Assembly (NCBI GenBank): GCA_910574455.1
Contig: CAJSYZ010000002.1
Location: forward strand, 5,791,671 to 5,855,670
Source: Trichaptum fuscoviolaceum
Lineage: Eukaryota; Basidiomycota; Agaricomycetes; Hymenochaetales; Trichaptaceae
Direction: 5' to 3'
Length of the DNA: 64,000 bases
In this document: one piece after another, positions 35,501-48,500 of the stretch
Numbering within the stretch: the first letter of the stretch is position 1
Layout of the letters: each line of letters begins with the position of its first letter
The notes under the pieces: generated by a model
The model's database searches: none
The model's input: the letters and a program-made list of their open reading frames with translations, nothing else
What the model was told of the DNA's origin: nothing
Made by a program: the position numbers and the translations under genes

Positions 35501-36648
35501 CAGGCTCATTAGTCGTAATCTAGTACTAGTCGGGATGATGTTTAATAATTGAGTCTAAATCAAGCTTCGCACTCACTATTACATCGACTTGACAGTACCA
35601 GATACTGATTCAGACGCAATGCAAGATTCAAACTTCAAACTCACAAATTGATCCTTTCTGAGACTGGCAACTCAAGACCTCCACCCTCTTCACCGATGAA
35701 AGTGGAATCATCTGTGTTGCGAAGCGCCCTGACAGGGCGTTTTGTCTTGTCGTTCCGCCTTGACGTAGCGGGCGAGTCTATTATGTCCGTTTCTTCACCA
35801 GAAAGACTCTCGTTCGGTCCTGCAGGAGCGTGAAAGAATGCGTCGCTGGGAGTGGCGGCAGACCTGGACATCTTTGCGGTCTGCACACGTGTGCGAAATG
35901 GAAGTTCACCTTTGGAATCTTCCTTCCTAGCCTTTTTTGCAGGCTTCCTGTTTGGCTCATCCATACTCGCTGCTTCGCATGAACGTGAGTCACAGTGTTT
36001 AACCTCCAAGCTTTGAGATCATCTGAAAATGTATAGGCAATGTTACTCACGAATATCCAAGTCTTCGTTGTGTCCATCTTCACAACCCGATACGTCTTTA
36101 ACATCGTTCTTCGAGCCTGTTTATGCTAGTTCAAATCTGTGTCATCACTGATCTAAAGTTGAAGACTTACTACTAGCTTCGCCTTTTGGCTTTCTACGTC
36201 CACGTTTGCCAGTGAGTTTGGGCACTGTTGAGCCCATCTGGGTGCGTGTCTCAAGAGCCTTCGACAAGTTGTTTTCAAGCTCTACGGTCTCTAGCATCGC
36301 TGCTTCTTGGTTCTCTGCTGCAGTCACCTTCTTGCGAACCTTGTCAGCTGCCTCTTGTTCTTTTGCTGCCCGTTTTTGCTCCGCAGCGAGTTTTTTCCTC
36401 TCTTTCGCAACCGCGACTTGCTGGGCCGCAGCTCTGCGGAAAGCTGCCCGCTCTTCCTTCTGCTTTTCCTTCTCTTCCTTCTCCTTCAATGCCTCATCCC
36501 GCCTTTCTGCCTGCCGTACTTTCTTTTTCTCTTTTTCTTCCTTCTCCCGCAATATCTCCTCCTGTGTTCGTCTTGTTCTGAGCTGTTCAACTACTGCTCC
36601 GGGGTGCTGATTGCTGTTCTTAGCCCTTGTCTGTCTTCGAGTTGACAT
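32337..36648 (-). CDS. Second ORF of Plavaka-type element B: coiled-coil, acidic-tailed protein
   Basis: Counterpart of the element A gene with the same exon plan. Exon 1 from 36648 encodes MSTRRQTRAKNSNQ and the Lys/Glu/Ala coiled coil. The middle consists of micro-exons, and the last exon (about 33032-32337) ends DSATDCVDF. Differences from A are scattered substitutions plus a rearranged acidic repeat in which GEGEDEDEG units replace the GADEDEGADE units of A. The long exon around 33990-33560 contains KVFDSVELSYETQFADI as in A. Transcribed divergently from the transposase. Role unknown; an accessory transposition protein is inference. Exon borders inside the micro-exon block are approximate. 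Confidence 0.68.
32416..32590 (-). repeat. GAGGGC/GAGGAC coding microsatellite, copy B
   Basis: Hexanucleotide tract read on the minus strand as Glu/Gly/Asp repeats in the last exon of the coiled-coil gene. It is longer and differently ordered than the homologous tract at 12976-13110. Confidence 0.85.
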
Positions 36649-36891
36649 TTTGTGCAGTGTTTTGAGTCTTGTATGAGGATAAGATGGATCGAAGGTGCAA
36701 GTTCAAGATCAGGGAGGCGGGGGCGTCTATCTTAGACAAGTTGAAAATTTACGCCCACTACTGCTATGACTAATTTTAACTCCGAGTCAGGTTCACTCAG
36801 GCTCACTGGCAGCCTCAGGCTGAGGCTCAGGTGTGAGACCCAAAGACCCAAGACGTGTACTAGTACTTCTACTGAGGCTACATTCAAGTTG
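36649..36891. promoter_or_regulatory. Shared divergent promoter region, element B
   Basis: Interval between the start codons of the coiled-coil gene (36648, minus) and transposase (36892, plus). It contains CTCACTGGCAGCCTCAGG and GAGGCTCAGG words whose number and order differ from element A, with near-identical flanks. Confidence 0.55.
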
Positions 36892-39800
36892 ATGCCAGCG
36901 ACACGGAAAAAGCACGATCCCTTTCATTTTCCACCAACTATTCGATGCACCTTGCCCGGCTGTAGTAGGACGTTCAAGAGTCAATCTGGAAGAACAAGAC
37001 ATGAATATTCAGCTCATCCGACGTCATTCATGGCAAGTTCTACTGCCAGTGGTAGTGGTCATGACTATGATTCTTCACCCATTCCAAGTCGACCCACACG
37101 AGCTCCAACTTTTCAAGTTCTCCCTAGGTTGTCTGAACTTCCAACAGAAAGTCATCTTGAGAGTGGCTCTGACTCCTACGATTACGATATCTCCATGCTT
37201 ACACAAGATATCTCGATGCTCAGTATAGTAGGCCGAGACGAACTGCTTCGAGACCTACTAGTAGGCGGACCTGATTCTCAGTCACATTCTGTCATTGGAA
37301 GTGATGACCGTAGCGCGTCCTCTGAAGACTTGGACTTAGACATTGGAGATCATGAGGAGAGCGGGGATAACTTGAAGGTGTATCACAGATACTTGAATGG
37401 TGCGTGCCATGTTTATTGTCCTCGGTTTACTGTAGTACTCTGACACCAGACACCGTGCAGCCACTCCATGCGATGCAGAAGGAACCTTCTTAAAAGACGA
37501 AGAACCCCCCGTTCCTCGAAACAAACCTACATCAAATGATTGGTTTCCCTATTCGTGCCGAGCAGATTTCGAGCTCGCAGATTTTCTCTATCGAGAAGAG
37601 CAAATGTCTGCTGGTAACATAACGAAGCTTCTTGGAATCATGAAGGCATATCAGCTAATCCACCTCGCGGATAATGCGAAATCTGGCGGATATTCTGATT
37701 TCGACGCGACAGAGCCTGACGAGGACTCGGATTTGGATATTACTAGTACGCTGCTCGATGGAGATGCACAGAAGTTGTACAATGTCATTGACGCTACGAG
37801 AGTTGGTGATGTGCCTTGGAGATCCTTCAGTAACTTCTATACGAATGACAATGGCCAAAAGGCAACAAACGAGAACTCCGAGTCATGGAAGAGGAAAGAG
37901 TATGATGTATGGTATCGGGATCCTTTGGAAGTGATCCGTAATTTGGTGGATAATCCGGCTTTGGAAAGCGAATTCGACTGTGTTCCATTTCGTGAATATC
38001 AGCCAAAGGAGGACTCTGATGCCAGTGACAACAAAGAACGAGTGTTCAGAAATTACATGTCCGGAAATTTTGCTTGGGAACAGGCTGTAGGTCATGACTC
38101 ATGAACTCGCAGGAAACATACTGATTATCCTTGACTTAGAATAAGATCTACGCCGAAGATAAAGCAGTCCATGGATCTATGTTTGTCCCGGTAATCTTAG
38201 GGAGCGACAAGACAACAGTCTCTGTCGGAACTGGAAACAACGAATACTATCCGTTATATCTCTCCATCGGGAATATATCTAACAAGGCCCGGCGGTCACA
38301 GAAATTGAATACAGTCCAGCTTATAGCATTTCTAGCAATACCAAAGAGTGTGTACCATACCATAATATTTGATTAGTTCTGACACATTTTGCAGCTGAGC
38401 GGCAATACGAAAAGTCGGATGAATTCCGCCGCTTTCGACATCAAGTCTTTCATTCATCTATATCGAGAATCTTGAGACCACTGAAGAGCGCAATGTCCAT
38501 GAACAAAGAGCGAACCATTCTCCGGTGCCCTGATGGTCACTTTCGTAGGTCGATTCTCGGACTCGGCTCGTATATAGCCGATTATCCGGAACAGGTGAGT
38601 CTATGCGCAATATGCACAGGATGGTGCTGCAAGTAAGTACCGTCCTTCCCCAACATCGCATCCGAGCCCGAGAAAATGGCTTAATGTGTCTTTATAGATG
38701 CACAGCACCTCACAAGAACCTAGATAATCCGGAATTCTTTACAAATCCTCGAACAAAAGAGCTGCACGAACGATTGATAGAACAAGTCGATGATAACAGC
38801 ATAAGTAGAGCAACAATTCGTAAAGAGTATGGGTTCCACCAAGATATTGTGGTAAGGGTTCCGAATTCTCCATTGGATGTGCACTTACCACAACGATAAC
38901 CCGTAGCCCTTCACCAACGACTTCCCGCGTGCAGATATATGCGATCTATTTCTCCGGACCTTCTGCACCAAATCATCAAAGGCGTGTTCAAGGATCATCT
39001 TGTCGAGTGGATATGCCAGAGCTTGACCACAACAGAGCTGGATATTGTGGATAAAAGGTGCTATTCTCTTACAAGTAGAATAATATGAGTCTCAGTGCTA
39101 ACTTTCGCATAGAATCAGAGTCGCTGCTCCTTTTCCTGGTCTTCGCAGATTTCCCGAAGGTCGAGGCTTCAAGCAATGGACAGGTAATGATTCAAAGGCA
39201 CTTATGAAAGTATATGGTCTTTTCATCTCGTTCGACGCGGTGGTTTGCTGATATTTGATGCAATCCGCTTAGGTATATCTTCCGGCTATTGTGGGCATTG
39301 TGCACGATGATATAATTCACGCATTGAGTGCATTTCTGGACTTCTGTTACCTTGTGCGTCGGTACACGATAACAGCCTCGACTCTTGATCAGATCAAAGC
39401 CTCTCTGGATCACTTTCATCAATATCGGCAAATATTCATAGCGAAGGGCATCCGGGATAACTTTTCGCTGCCACGACAACATGCCATGACCCATTATCCT
39501 ACAATGATCCCTCTCTTTGCTGCACCTAGCGGGTTGTGTTCATCTATAACAGAAAACAAACACATCTACGCGGTCAAGCAGACATGGCGACGTTCAAACA
39601 AAAATGATCCTTTGGGTCAGATGATTACAGCGAACCAACGACTCAGCAAACTTATTGCGTCGAGGGCAGACTTCAAAAGGCGTGGACTGCTGGGACGATA
39701 CGCTGGCTGAGGCTACGTGGAAAGCCTTGCGAGACGTTTTGCGGAAAAATATATCAGAGACGGTCACGGATGACACTGAGAGGACCCGTAATCAAAGAGA

Positions 39801-40882
39801 GGAAATGCAACATCATGGCGTACTATTTGTAGGTGCAGCCAATGATACAGAGGACTTCTTCGATGATATTGCGGCCAATCAAGAGCCAAATGAAATTGCA
39901 GATCTGGACGATTCGGAAGGTTTAGCGGATGGGCCACAGCGTGGTGCGGTTCATGGCAGAGGATTTGCTGAATGCCAGTTCCACTTGGGTGGCAGAAATG
40001 ACCCTTTGAGCTTAATGCTAATGGCTTCGAGACAGCGTCAGTAACACGTCTTTCTGATGCTGCACATCTAACTTCCTTGTTGTCGTCCACACAGAGTCCA
40101 GCAAGGTGTACCCTAAACAGCTCAGCGCTCTTGCGGCAAAAAAAGGCCATCCAGAGCTCCGACAGCTCCGACAACTCATAAAAAAGTACTTATTCAACAA
40201 GTACGAAAGGTGCAACCACAACTCCGATTCAGAGTGCTCTGCTGGCATGGCCGAATCGGACTACAACAGATTTGAACACTTTGAACTGGATATGAGCAAT
40301 GACTTTTCAGTTTTCCATTCGGCCACCGCTTTCTTTGCCTACCGTGGTGAATCGATTCCCATAGAACAAGCAATGAGGGAAGTGATTAGGTCTAGCCCCT
40401 CTTGGCGTGGAAAACCTCGACGAGATGCAGTTCTTGTTCGAGTTAGCTCCGGCAAAAAGGGATTTGCAGGAATGAGAGTTGCCCGTGTTATGCTTCTATT
40501 TTCCTTCACCGACAAAGTGGAACGTCACGAATGTGCTCTCGTCCAGTTTTACAAATGCGTTGGAGACTCGCCTGACCCAAAAACAAGTATGTGGATAGTC
40601 GAACCAGAGTACGAGTTCACGACCCCTACCTCTCAATCTGTCGCAAGTGGTCCTCAACAGAGTGCCAGTGGCAGAGCCACCTACCGCTCTAAGAGTTCGA
40701 AGTTTACCGTGATAGCTCTAGGGGATATCTTTCGGTTAGCTCACCTCCTTGGGGTCCCGAAGGGTGATGAATCTCCTCCGAAATCATTGGAACCGGAAGG
40801 CTCCTTGGACTTTTACGATAAGTTTTATGTTAACAGATTCGCTGATATGCACATGCATGAAACATTATACGAAGCCAGATAA
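36892..40882 (+). pseudogene. Plavaka-type transposase, copy B, complete length but frameshifted
   Basis: Exon 1 is 36892-37399 (MPATRKKHDPFHF, C2H2-like finger) and exon 2 starts at 37461 (ATPCDAEGTFLKDEEPP). Further blocks are DPLEVIRNLVDNPAL, PVILGSDKTTVS, YLSIGNISNKARR, GWCCKC and LHERLIEQVDDNS. The last exon (about 40095-40882) encodes the C-terminal domain, including CALVQFYKCVGDSP, WIVEPEYEF, DIFRLAHLLGV and FYVNRFADMH, all typical of Plavaka-family C-termini. Against copy A there is a one-base deletion near 38947 (gatct-attt versus gatctcattt) and a one-base insertion near 39690 (ctgctggga versus atgctgga). Both break the frame. Unless spliced around, this copy is inactive, although it retains the C-terminus that A has lost. 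Confidence 0.85.
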
Positions 40883-41759
40883 CTTGAATAGAGTTAAATC
40901 CTATTTCTAGGCGTTAGCATGCCTGTGAGTATGTTGGCATATATGACTATATAATTTGTACCTTGAGAGAGCACGGCAAGGGCATGTCAAATATGATTTC
41001 AATGATTAGTATTCAAGTTGTGATGAGGTCATGGCGGTGTACCCTCCAAAATCCGAACTTGAAGTTATCCTTGACGAGGAGTCGGCGTTAGAAAACACTG
41101 GCAGTGGCACGCCGAGTCCGACTCCGAGTCGGGTTGGCACAGTACCACTGGCAGTGGCACCATGACTAATTTGATTTGATGTTTATTCCATTATAGTGAC
41201 CGCAGGCCCTTAAGTAGGGCCTATCATGATGATGGCGCACTTAGAATACATTGTAATTTAACACTACTGTAACTTGAATGTAATTGTAGAACTTGAAAGC
41301 GCAGAATAATTTTAACAAACAAGAAAAAGTGCAAAGGGTATGATCAGATTGAGATATGCCGAATGACGGTATTGTGAGGCGAAGTGTTGCTTGAAAGACT
41401 CTCAGAGGGGAGTGCATACAGTTACAGGAATTGTTCAAGTGTTGATACAATATGTTGGTGATGGTTTTTATACAGTGCTCCGAGTCCGAGTCGATGGGGG
41501 GAACCGCTTTCGAGAATCCGAGAATCCGAGTCGGAGGCGTTCCGAGTGTATACTATTAGTAAATAAACTGATAGTACTAGTCGTAGTAAAAAACGGGCCG
41601 AGTTTCAAATTGCCGGCACTCCGAGTCAGGCTCAGGCTCACGCAATTCCGGAACTTGAACACAGTGCCCTTCCTTTGAGCGGGAGAGAGAGAAAAAGCGA
41701 GGAATAAGTAGAAAAAGCCGGGTTCATTGAGTCGCGATGGCCGGGAACAGGTGGGGAAA
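40883..41759. other. Word-rich non-coding interval after transposase B
   Basis: No gene supported. The sequence is packed with short palindromic words: CACTGGCAGTGGCAC at about 41098 and 41146, several TCCGAGTC/GACTCCGAGTC between 41110 and 41640, and AACTTGAA at about 41057, 41273, 41288 and 41650. Confidence 0.6.
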
Positions 41760-42400
41760 GCGTTGTCCTTGATGTAGTGCAGGACTAGGTCATGCCTGGT
41801 ACCCTTGCCCAGGGTTGATCTCAATGTGAAGGGTTTATTTTTGAGTGACGTTTGGAGTGCTCCGAGTCGGCGGGTGTCTGCGTACACACTGGCAATCGAC
41901 ACTGGCACGTGAAGAGATAATGGGAGACCGGATCCGGAACTTGGCAATTGAAACAGAGAGGAGAGTCAGTGCACAATATGCGGGCCAAGTGAGTATTGAG
42001 TGGTGTGTATCCCGTCCGGAGTTGTGTGATGATCACACACTCGTTCCGGCTCCGATCCTTGCAGATTCTGCGAACTGCCCGAGACGGTGCAGTGAGGTCA
42101 ACGGCGCGCAGTTTCTTCCCACTCTTCAATCTGATCCACTCCGTCTTCCAGCGCAAGGAGGATTGGAGTTTCCGGTCTGCAACATCGGGATGCTTCAGGC
42201 GTCCAACCTATCTCGAGTCGGAGAATTGTGCCGCGATTTCGGCTTTCGCGTCCACTCAGGCTTGTTCGCCGTTCGCGGCCATGTCTTCGTGGCTCGGTAC
42301 CCAGTGAATAGTGATTGCCAGAGTGGTTCATTGCTCAGGCTGCCGAAGTCGCTGGATTTCTGCCCAGAACGTTCTGAGTAAGTGCTGGCCCGGTTGTGCT
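41760..42400 (-). pseudogene. LINE (non-LTR retrotransposon) 3' relic: RNase H and C-terminal zinc region
   Basis: Read on the minus strand, 42380-42280 contains FWAEIQRLRQPEQ followed by WVPSHEDMAANGEQA, the end of a retroelement RNase H domain. It is interrupted by stop codons. Downstream, LRTGYTPLNTHLARI and CFNCQVPDPVSHYLFTC correspond to the C-terminal Cys/His region of Tad-like LINE ORF2 proteins. The frame breaks again near 41880 and a tail near 41760 (LGKGTRHDLVLHYIKD) follows. The rest of ORF2 is absent. This is an inactive fragment. Confidence 0.75.
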
Positions 42401-42613
42401 TTGGGTGTGTGGATGACTTGAAGGCCAGGCGACTTTCCTTATATGTCTCACTGGCAGTGCTGTGGCGGCGTGTCTACTACACGCAGACATACTACTTACT
42501 CAGCCTACTAGTAGTAGCCTGGTCTGGGTACGTTACGAAAATAGCTAATAGTACTAGTACCGCAGCCACTCAGGCTGCAACTACTCTATAAAGTATGACT
42601 TGAAGAAGCTTCA

Positions 42614-44955
42614 ATGCCAGGTCCTCGCCCTTTGCCCTCCTCGTCCTCGCTCATTCATCTGAAAAGTAGTATGTCCTTTCCTCCCGTGTCACTATCCTTC
42701 CCGCATTCAACTATTGTCTGCTCTCCCATTCCCCTTATTATTACTGACTGTCTCTTGCAGCTTTTATTCACAATACGATGAATCCGGGCAACCGAGACCG
42801 GATGAAGCGTCCGAGTCGTCCCGGCGGCTCACTGGCACAGCAAGTCAATGCCAGCCTCAGGCTGCCAAGTGGCAGCTCTTTGAATTTGGAAGTGAGTTAT
42901 GTCTTGGCGTCTTATACTACAATTTCAAATTTGTTATCTCACATCCAACTTGGACTTGAAGTCATCGCCGGTGGGCCGGGCTCAGGTACTAGTATGTACT
43001 GCTGTTTAATTGAAATTTTCACCATGCTGAATGTCACCGATCCCCCATTTACCTCAATTAGCCATTTAGAAGGCCAGTGGCGACACTGAACTCCGAGTCG
43101 AGTTTTTATACCTGTCAGTATTATATCGGGATTCGGTCCAACCCTCCTCTGGTTGGCAGATCGAACCATGATCGGCGGCGAAAAGAGGACCATCAACATC
43201 GGGGAAAAGAAAAGTTCTTGAACGTCCTCGACAACGACTGCCCTCTGATCGGGCAATGGCCCGTTTTGCTACCTATATTTGAAGACGCTTTTGATCGCTT
43301 TCACGTCAGGCATACCGTGACATGCATAGATATATGCAAGATTGGATATCATAAAGACGGGAAGGGGGAAGACGGGAGGTCAGATCCTGTTGTCGTGTGG
43401 ATTGGAGTAATACCGTCCGAGTTGGAGGTGCTTATGCCCTCCGACTACGAGAGGCCTGTTGGTGATGTTTATTGTGAATGCGCCGACGCGATTAGAAGCT
43501 CCATTCGCAAGCGCTGGACATTCAAGTTATCAGGGCGGTTCGAGGTAGAATTTCGCGAGGCCATAGAATTTCGTCATGTCGACACCGACGAACAAGCTGA
43601 TCATGATGCAGACCCCCTGGTCTATATGGCTATAAACCAAATCCCACCTGAGACGTATGTCCCTGTACCTGATGTTGAACGACCGAATCCCGAACCTCAA
43701 CCGAACGCTGCACCTCTCAGGGGAAGTGGATGACGAAGTTTGGGGTCAGCTCGTCCTCATGCTGCCACCCGTTCCTGACCCCTCACAATCTGATCTGGGA
43801 TCATTCATGCAACGGATGTTGCACAAGGTCCAGACCACTGTCTCACACGCTATATCGGTGCAACCAGGCGTTGCTGTCAGCCCCCGAGGAAAGCGATCGT
43901 ACGGAACTCTGGGACTTGTTGTGCAGATTCCAGTTCAGTCGGAAGGACAGGAAGCCAGGCTTCTATCGCACTTCATAACGTGTCGTCATGTATTGCTTCC
44001 AGACACCATCTCACATATCGACAATAGAGTTGAGAACGCCACCGCCTACAACTTGAAACGCGTGCAAATTGCACCTACGATCCACTACGATTATGTTTAC
44101 AAATCGTACCTGAGTTCGGTGGAGGAGGAACTTCTAGAGAAATTGTTACGCCATGCACAGACCCGGGTTGACTACGTACAGGCTATAGCAGACGTGCAAC
44201 AAGTAAGGAGCGAACTGAACAACTTCAAAACTCAGCTTCAGACATGGCATGCGGATACTAGTGACAACTCAAACACCCTGGTCATCGGCGCAGTAGTCTA
44301 TTCGCCTTCACCAAGGCGCGAGAACTACAGAAGCATGTACGACCGCGATATTGCTGTCGTCCAGCTGTGCCATACCGTAATGGCTAACACAGTGGTCCCA
44401 TACTATAACGTTTTGAACTTCGGTATCTACGCGCAGGACAACACTATTTTGAACAGGATACGAACATTTTTCAATGAGCAACATGAGTTATATCCCGAAA
44501 ATAACTCGTTGCCTATCAGGGCCGATATCATCCCGAGCGCTGAGATGAATGTTTCGATCCCAGTTATAAAAGCTGGTGCTTCCACCGGTGTGACAGTCGG
44601 CATGGCCAACCCTATGGAGGCAATCTCCTTCGTCCGCGTCAATGTGTGCTATCGCAACAACCGTCCCACATACATTCTCACGTATGACCAACACCTGTAC
44701 TGGACCGTGTATTCGCCGCTATCGGACGTCTTCTCGACAGCAGGTGATTCTGGAGCTGTCGTCGCTGACTTACGAGGACGGTGGGGAGGTCTCGTCGCAT
44801 CTGGGGTCGGGGTTGATGAAGATCGACTCGACATAACATATACAATCCCTGCTTTCGCAATCCTCGAGCAACTCTATAATGAGGCTGAATTCCCCAGAAT
44901 TATAATACCTCAGGCTCAGGCTGACACTGACCCGGACTTGGACCCGCAGCCTTGA
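42614..44955 (+). CDS. Trypsin-like serine protease-related protein, cargo copy 1
   Basis: The 3' part (about 43690-44955) has a chymotrypsin-type fold signature with all three catalytic blocks: FITCRHVLL (His), YDRDIAVVQL (Asp) and AGDSGAVVADLRGRWGGLV (Ser). The N-terminal part (about 43220-43563) is an uncharacterised alpha/beta domain with VVVWIGVIPSELEVLMPSD and GRFEVEFREA. I know this arrangement from uncharacterised Agaricomycete proteins. The frame changes by one base near 43725, so there is either an indel or an unresolved intron. A possible start at 42614 (MPGPRPLPSSSSLIH) precedes an intron beginning gtatgtcct like those of the paralogs, but the 5' exons between 42670 and 43200 are uncertain. 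TATAAAG lies at 42587. Of the three paralogs only this one keeps the catalytic Asp. Confidence 0.6.
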
Positions 44956-45431
44956 AGTTGACAGCGAGAGCAAGTCCGAATCGACGTTGCCTATCTATTT
45001 TTTCCCCTTCACTTGTCCATCTCTCCACTAGCATACTGGTTTTGTTGGTTTTATTGCGTGCCCTTACTTAGTAGTTGCAAATTGTGATACAAAAATATCA
45101 TGATGTTCCAAAGCTGTTACAACTTCAATCTTGCAGATAACCTTGAAATGGGTAAAGTTCTAGTTCAAGTAGAGCTCCAATTGTTGAACGTAAAGTCAGA
45201 TTGGGCATAGTGACTTATAACGTGAACTTGAAGGCATCTAAATCGTACTCAGCCTAAGTAGTATCACAGCCTCCTGAGTGATTGCCAGTGCTATCTTCGA
45301 CCCGGAGTCGCAACTCCGACTCGGAGTCGGAGTCACTGGACTCCGAGTCGTCACTGGCACTCCCAGGCACTCCCAGCCTCTGAGGCTCAGGCTGCCACTG
45401 AGTGCCGGCGTGGCAACTTGAACACTACTAA

Positions 45432-45438
45432 TATAAGA
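45432..45438 (+). promoter_or_regulatory. TATA box of cargo protease copy 2
   Basis: TATAAGA, 71 bp upstream of the ATG at 45503. The third copy has the same arrangement (TATAAGAA at 49073, ATG at 49140). Confidence 0.55.
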
Positions 45439-45502
45439 GCGCCGCCAGTGTCTTCCACTGGCACCCCCACCCTCTCAGGCTTCCCACTATCAGTTGGTAA
45501 CA

Positions 45503-48500
45503 ATGTCGGATGTCGTGCAACTTGAATTTGACGTATGCCCTTCTTTCAAAGTTCATATATTGCTATCCGTATTTACCTGTTGCTCTCAACTCGAAGGCAA
45601 AGATAGTACCACTCCGACGCGATGCCACTGGCAGTGACGGCGCACAGGCTGACTCCCACTCACTGGCAGGATGGCAGTCGGAAATTTACAAACTAATATA
45701 CAATGTGTGTTTTGTACTATGCCACAAGAATTGTTTGGTGGCCTCTTACTAAGTTATACTGACATTCTGCCTTTCGCTTCTGCTCAAGCTTTCCAACCTT
45801 ACTCCTGACAAGAGAGACTTCATCCAACAATTGATGCAGCCAAACTTACCGACTAGTAGCAACAACAATTCAAACGCCGAACTTGAAGTAAAATGTCTTG
45901 ATATTTCTTTTAATCTGCCATGATGTTGATGTGTTCCCCCTTCTTACTTGTTTCAACACTGCCTGACATCAAGATAACGTTTGTTTACGAGCAAAAAAGT
46001 TAACAACCGAGTATGTCCTGTTCTCATTCTCCCTGTTCCATCTCTATCTCACTGGCAAGCAGGATTCTGCCGATGCTGCGGTTGCCTCGCCAGTTCGCGA
46101 AACGCAATTGTCAAAGATTGATGACAGCGTAAACGTATGTCGTGCTACTTTTGTTTGTTATCATGCATAATGAATTCTCATCGTCTCATCTAAAGACGTC
46201 CAATGCGCCTCCAGTAGACAGTAAGCAGAAGTTGCCGCCACGAGTGACACAAGAGACGTCCTCGGGAGTGAAACAACTCAGCCTGAGTTCCGGTATCGCT
46301 ACAAGCAAGGAAGACTCTCAGGCTACCGATACTGCGGTGGCCGCGCCAGTTCGCGAAACGCAATTGTCGAAGATTGGTGACATCGTAGATGTATGTCGTG
46401 CTATGTCATTTGTTTTTCCCCAGCCATGCTGATTTGTTACCGTTTCCCCTTCTGCCTCCATTAGACGTTCAATGGACCCCCAGTACATGGTGTATGGCCG
46501 GTACCTCTACCGCCGCCACTGGCAGTGACACAGAAGACAATCCCGGATACGACCCTTCTCACAGACAGTTCTAATATCATATCATTGGAAGCGAAAAAAC
46601 CTGTGAAGACTCGGAGGATTTGGGATCTGAAGGATCATCTCAATTATTACTGGGGATGTCCGACCAACGCTGTTCCTGTCGGGCGTAGTGGATTTTTTGT
46701 GGGACGCCAGGGGAACATTCCGGGACCGCATAAGCGCGAGAAAGCGATGAAGCACATAAACGTCCTTGACAACAACTGCCCTCTGATCGGGCAATGGCCC
46801 GTTTTGCTACCTATATTTGAAGACGCTTTTGATCGCTTTCACGTCAGGCATACCGTGACATGCATAGATATATGCAAGATTGGATATCATAAAGACGGGA
46901 AGGGGGAAGACGGGAGGTCAGATCCTGTTGTCGTGTGGATTGGAGTAATACCGTCCGAGTTGGAGGTGCTTATGCCCTCCGACTACGAGAGGCCTGTTGG
47001 TGATGTTTATTGTGAATGCGCCGACGCGATTAGAAGCTCCATTCGCAAGCGCTGGACATTATCAGGGCGGTTCGAGGTAGAATTTCGCGAGGCCATTCCT
47101 CAGTCCTGTTCCGCAAGTGGGGTGGTACCAACCCCTAATCCCCTGGACGACGGAAAACCTCTCGAACACGAACAACTACCTGGCCCCGTACCAGCACCTG
47201 GACAATCACATGTAGTCGATGGCCTTGCCGCTCCCGCGTCTGGGTTCGGAAGTCTCGGCCAAGAAACGGAGGACCCGACAGAGAATGTTCCCTTACCTCG
47301 TTTTCGACCACTGGCATCTGAATCCAAAATTCCGTTCAGCCCGGCTCTCGTCCTTCCGCCCAATAAAATATTGATTGGAGACCCCAGTAAACCCAGATCT
47401 CCTGAATCTATAATTAATTCTCTAGAGGCATACACTTCAACCCTTCGAGGAACAAGCATAGGAGTTAGTGGTCAGGACACTTTCAGTACATGGGGTCCCA
47501 TCATCAAACTTCAAGGGAGCAACGAACTGTTCAGTTTGATCAGTCGTCATGCTGTCGTTTCCGACTCTAATTGGATTATAATTGATGAACGTGTCGACGC
47601 CTTTGGAACCCGCCGAAATGACAACTCGGAGGACCAGGGTTCAGCAGATGATGAGAATCGGATGTCAGTTGACGAGGTCGAGACACCAGAACCCGTGGTA
47701 CCAATCATCGAGGACAAGCAGTATCTAGTCCATATTCTACCTGATGCCCGCGTCATTAGTATCCGAGAAGCATTGGAGAAAGCGTGGAATACGTTTTCAA
47801 AAGAGTATAGCGAACTCAAAGCTGTTGAATGCTATCGGGCTCTGGCGTTGATCTCGAAGAATTTAATAGCAGATGATAGCGAACGCATCGCAGTCCCAAA
47901 TATCCCTAATTATTCTCCTTATGGTGGAATGACAATCAATATTTCCGAAGAAAGGAGAAAGGTCCTTCAGCTCTCCGAATCTATCAGTAATGCATTAGAG
48001 GGCTGTAACCGAATCCATAAGAAGATTGAAAATTACGTCCTCACCGAACCTACTAATGGGACTCGCGCTGGGACCATTGGCTATGTTGTCTATTCGCATC
48101 CAGACGGGGTTACCTGTGCCGAGATTGGGCATGAATTCGGTTTCTATTCTGAGTTTGCCCTCGTGAAGCTGCTCCACAAGAAAGTCAACGAAACGAACTT
48201 TCAGTGTAATGTCATTCACTTCGGGCAGCATCCTGAGACCGACATCGAGTATATTCGGTCGGCCTATGGAAAAGCAAAGGTTCCGTACCCTACGAATGAA
48301 CGTCTCGAGATCAAGTCAGGGTATATCGAAAGGTCGGTTCAATTCAATCAAGAGATTGCGGTGATAAAGGCTGGTGCTGCCACCGGTGTAACAGTTGGAG
48401 AAGCGAACCCGATAGAGTCTGCGATCTACGCAGTCATTAGTAGGACACTCGGCGGCAGCCCGACGCCACTGCCAACGTTGAAACAAAGGGATGTACGGTT

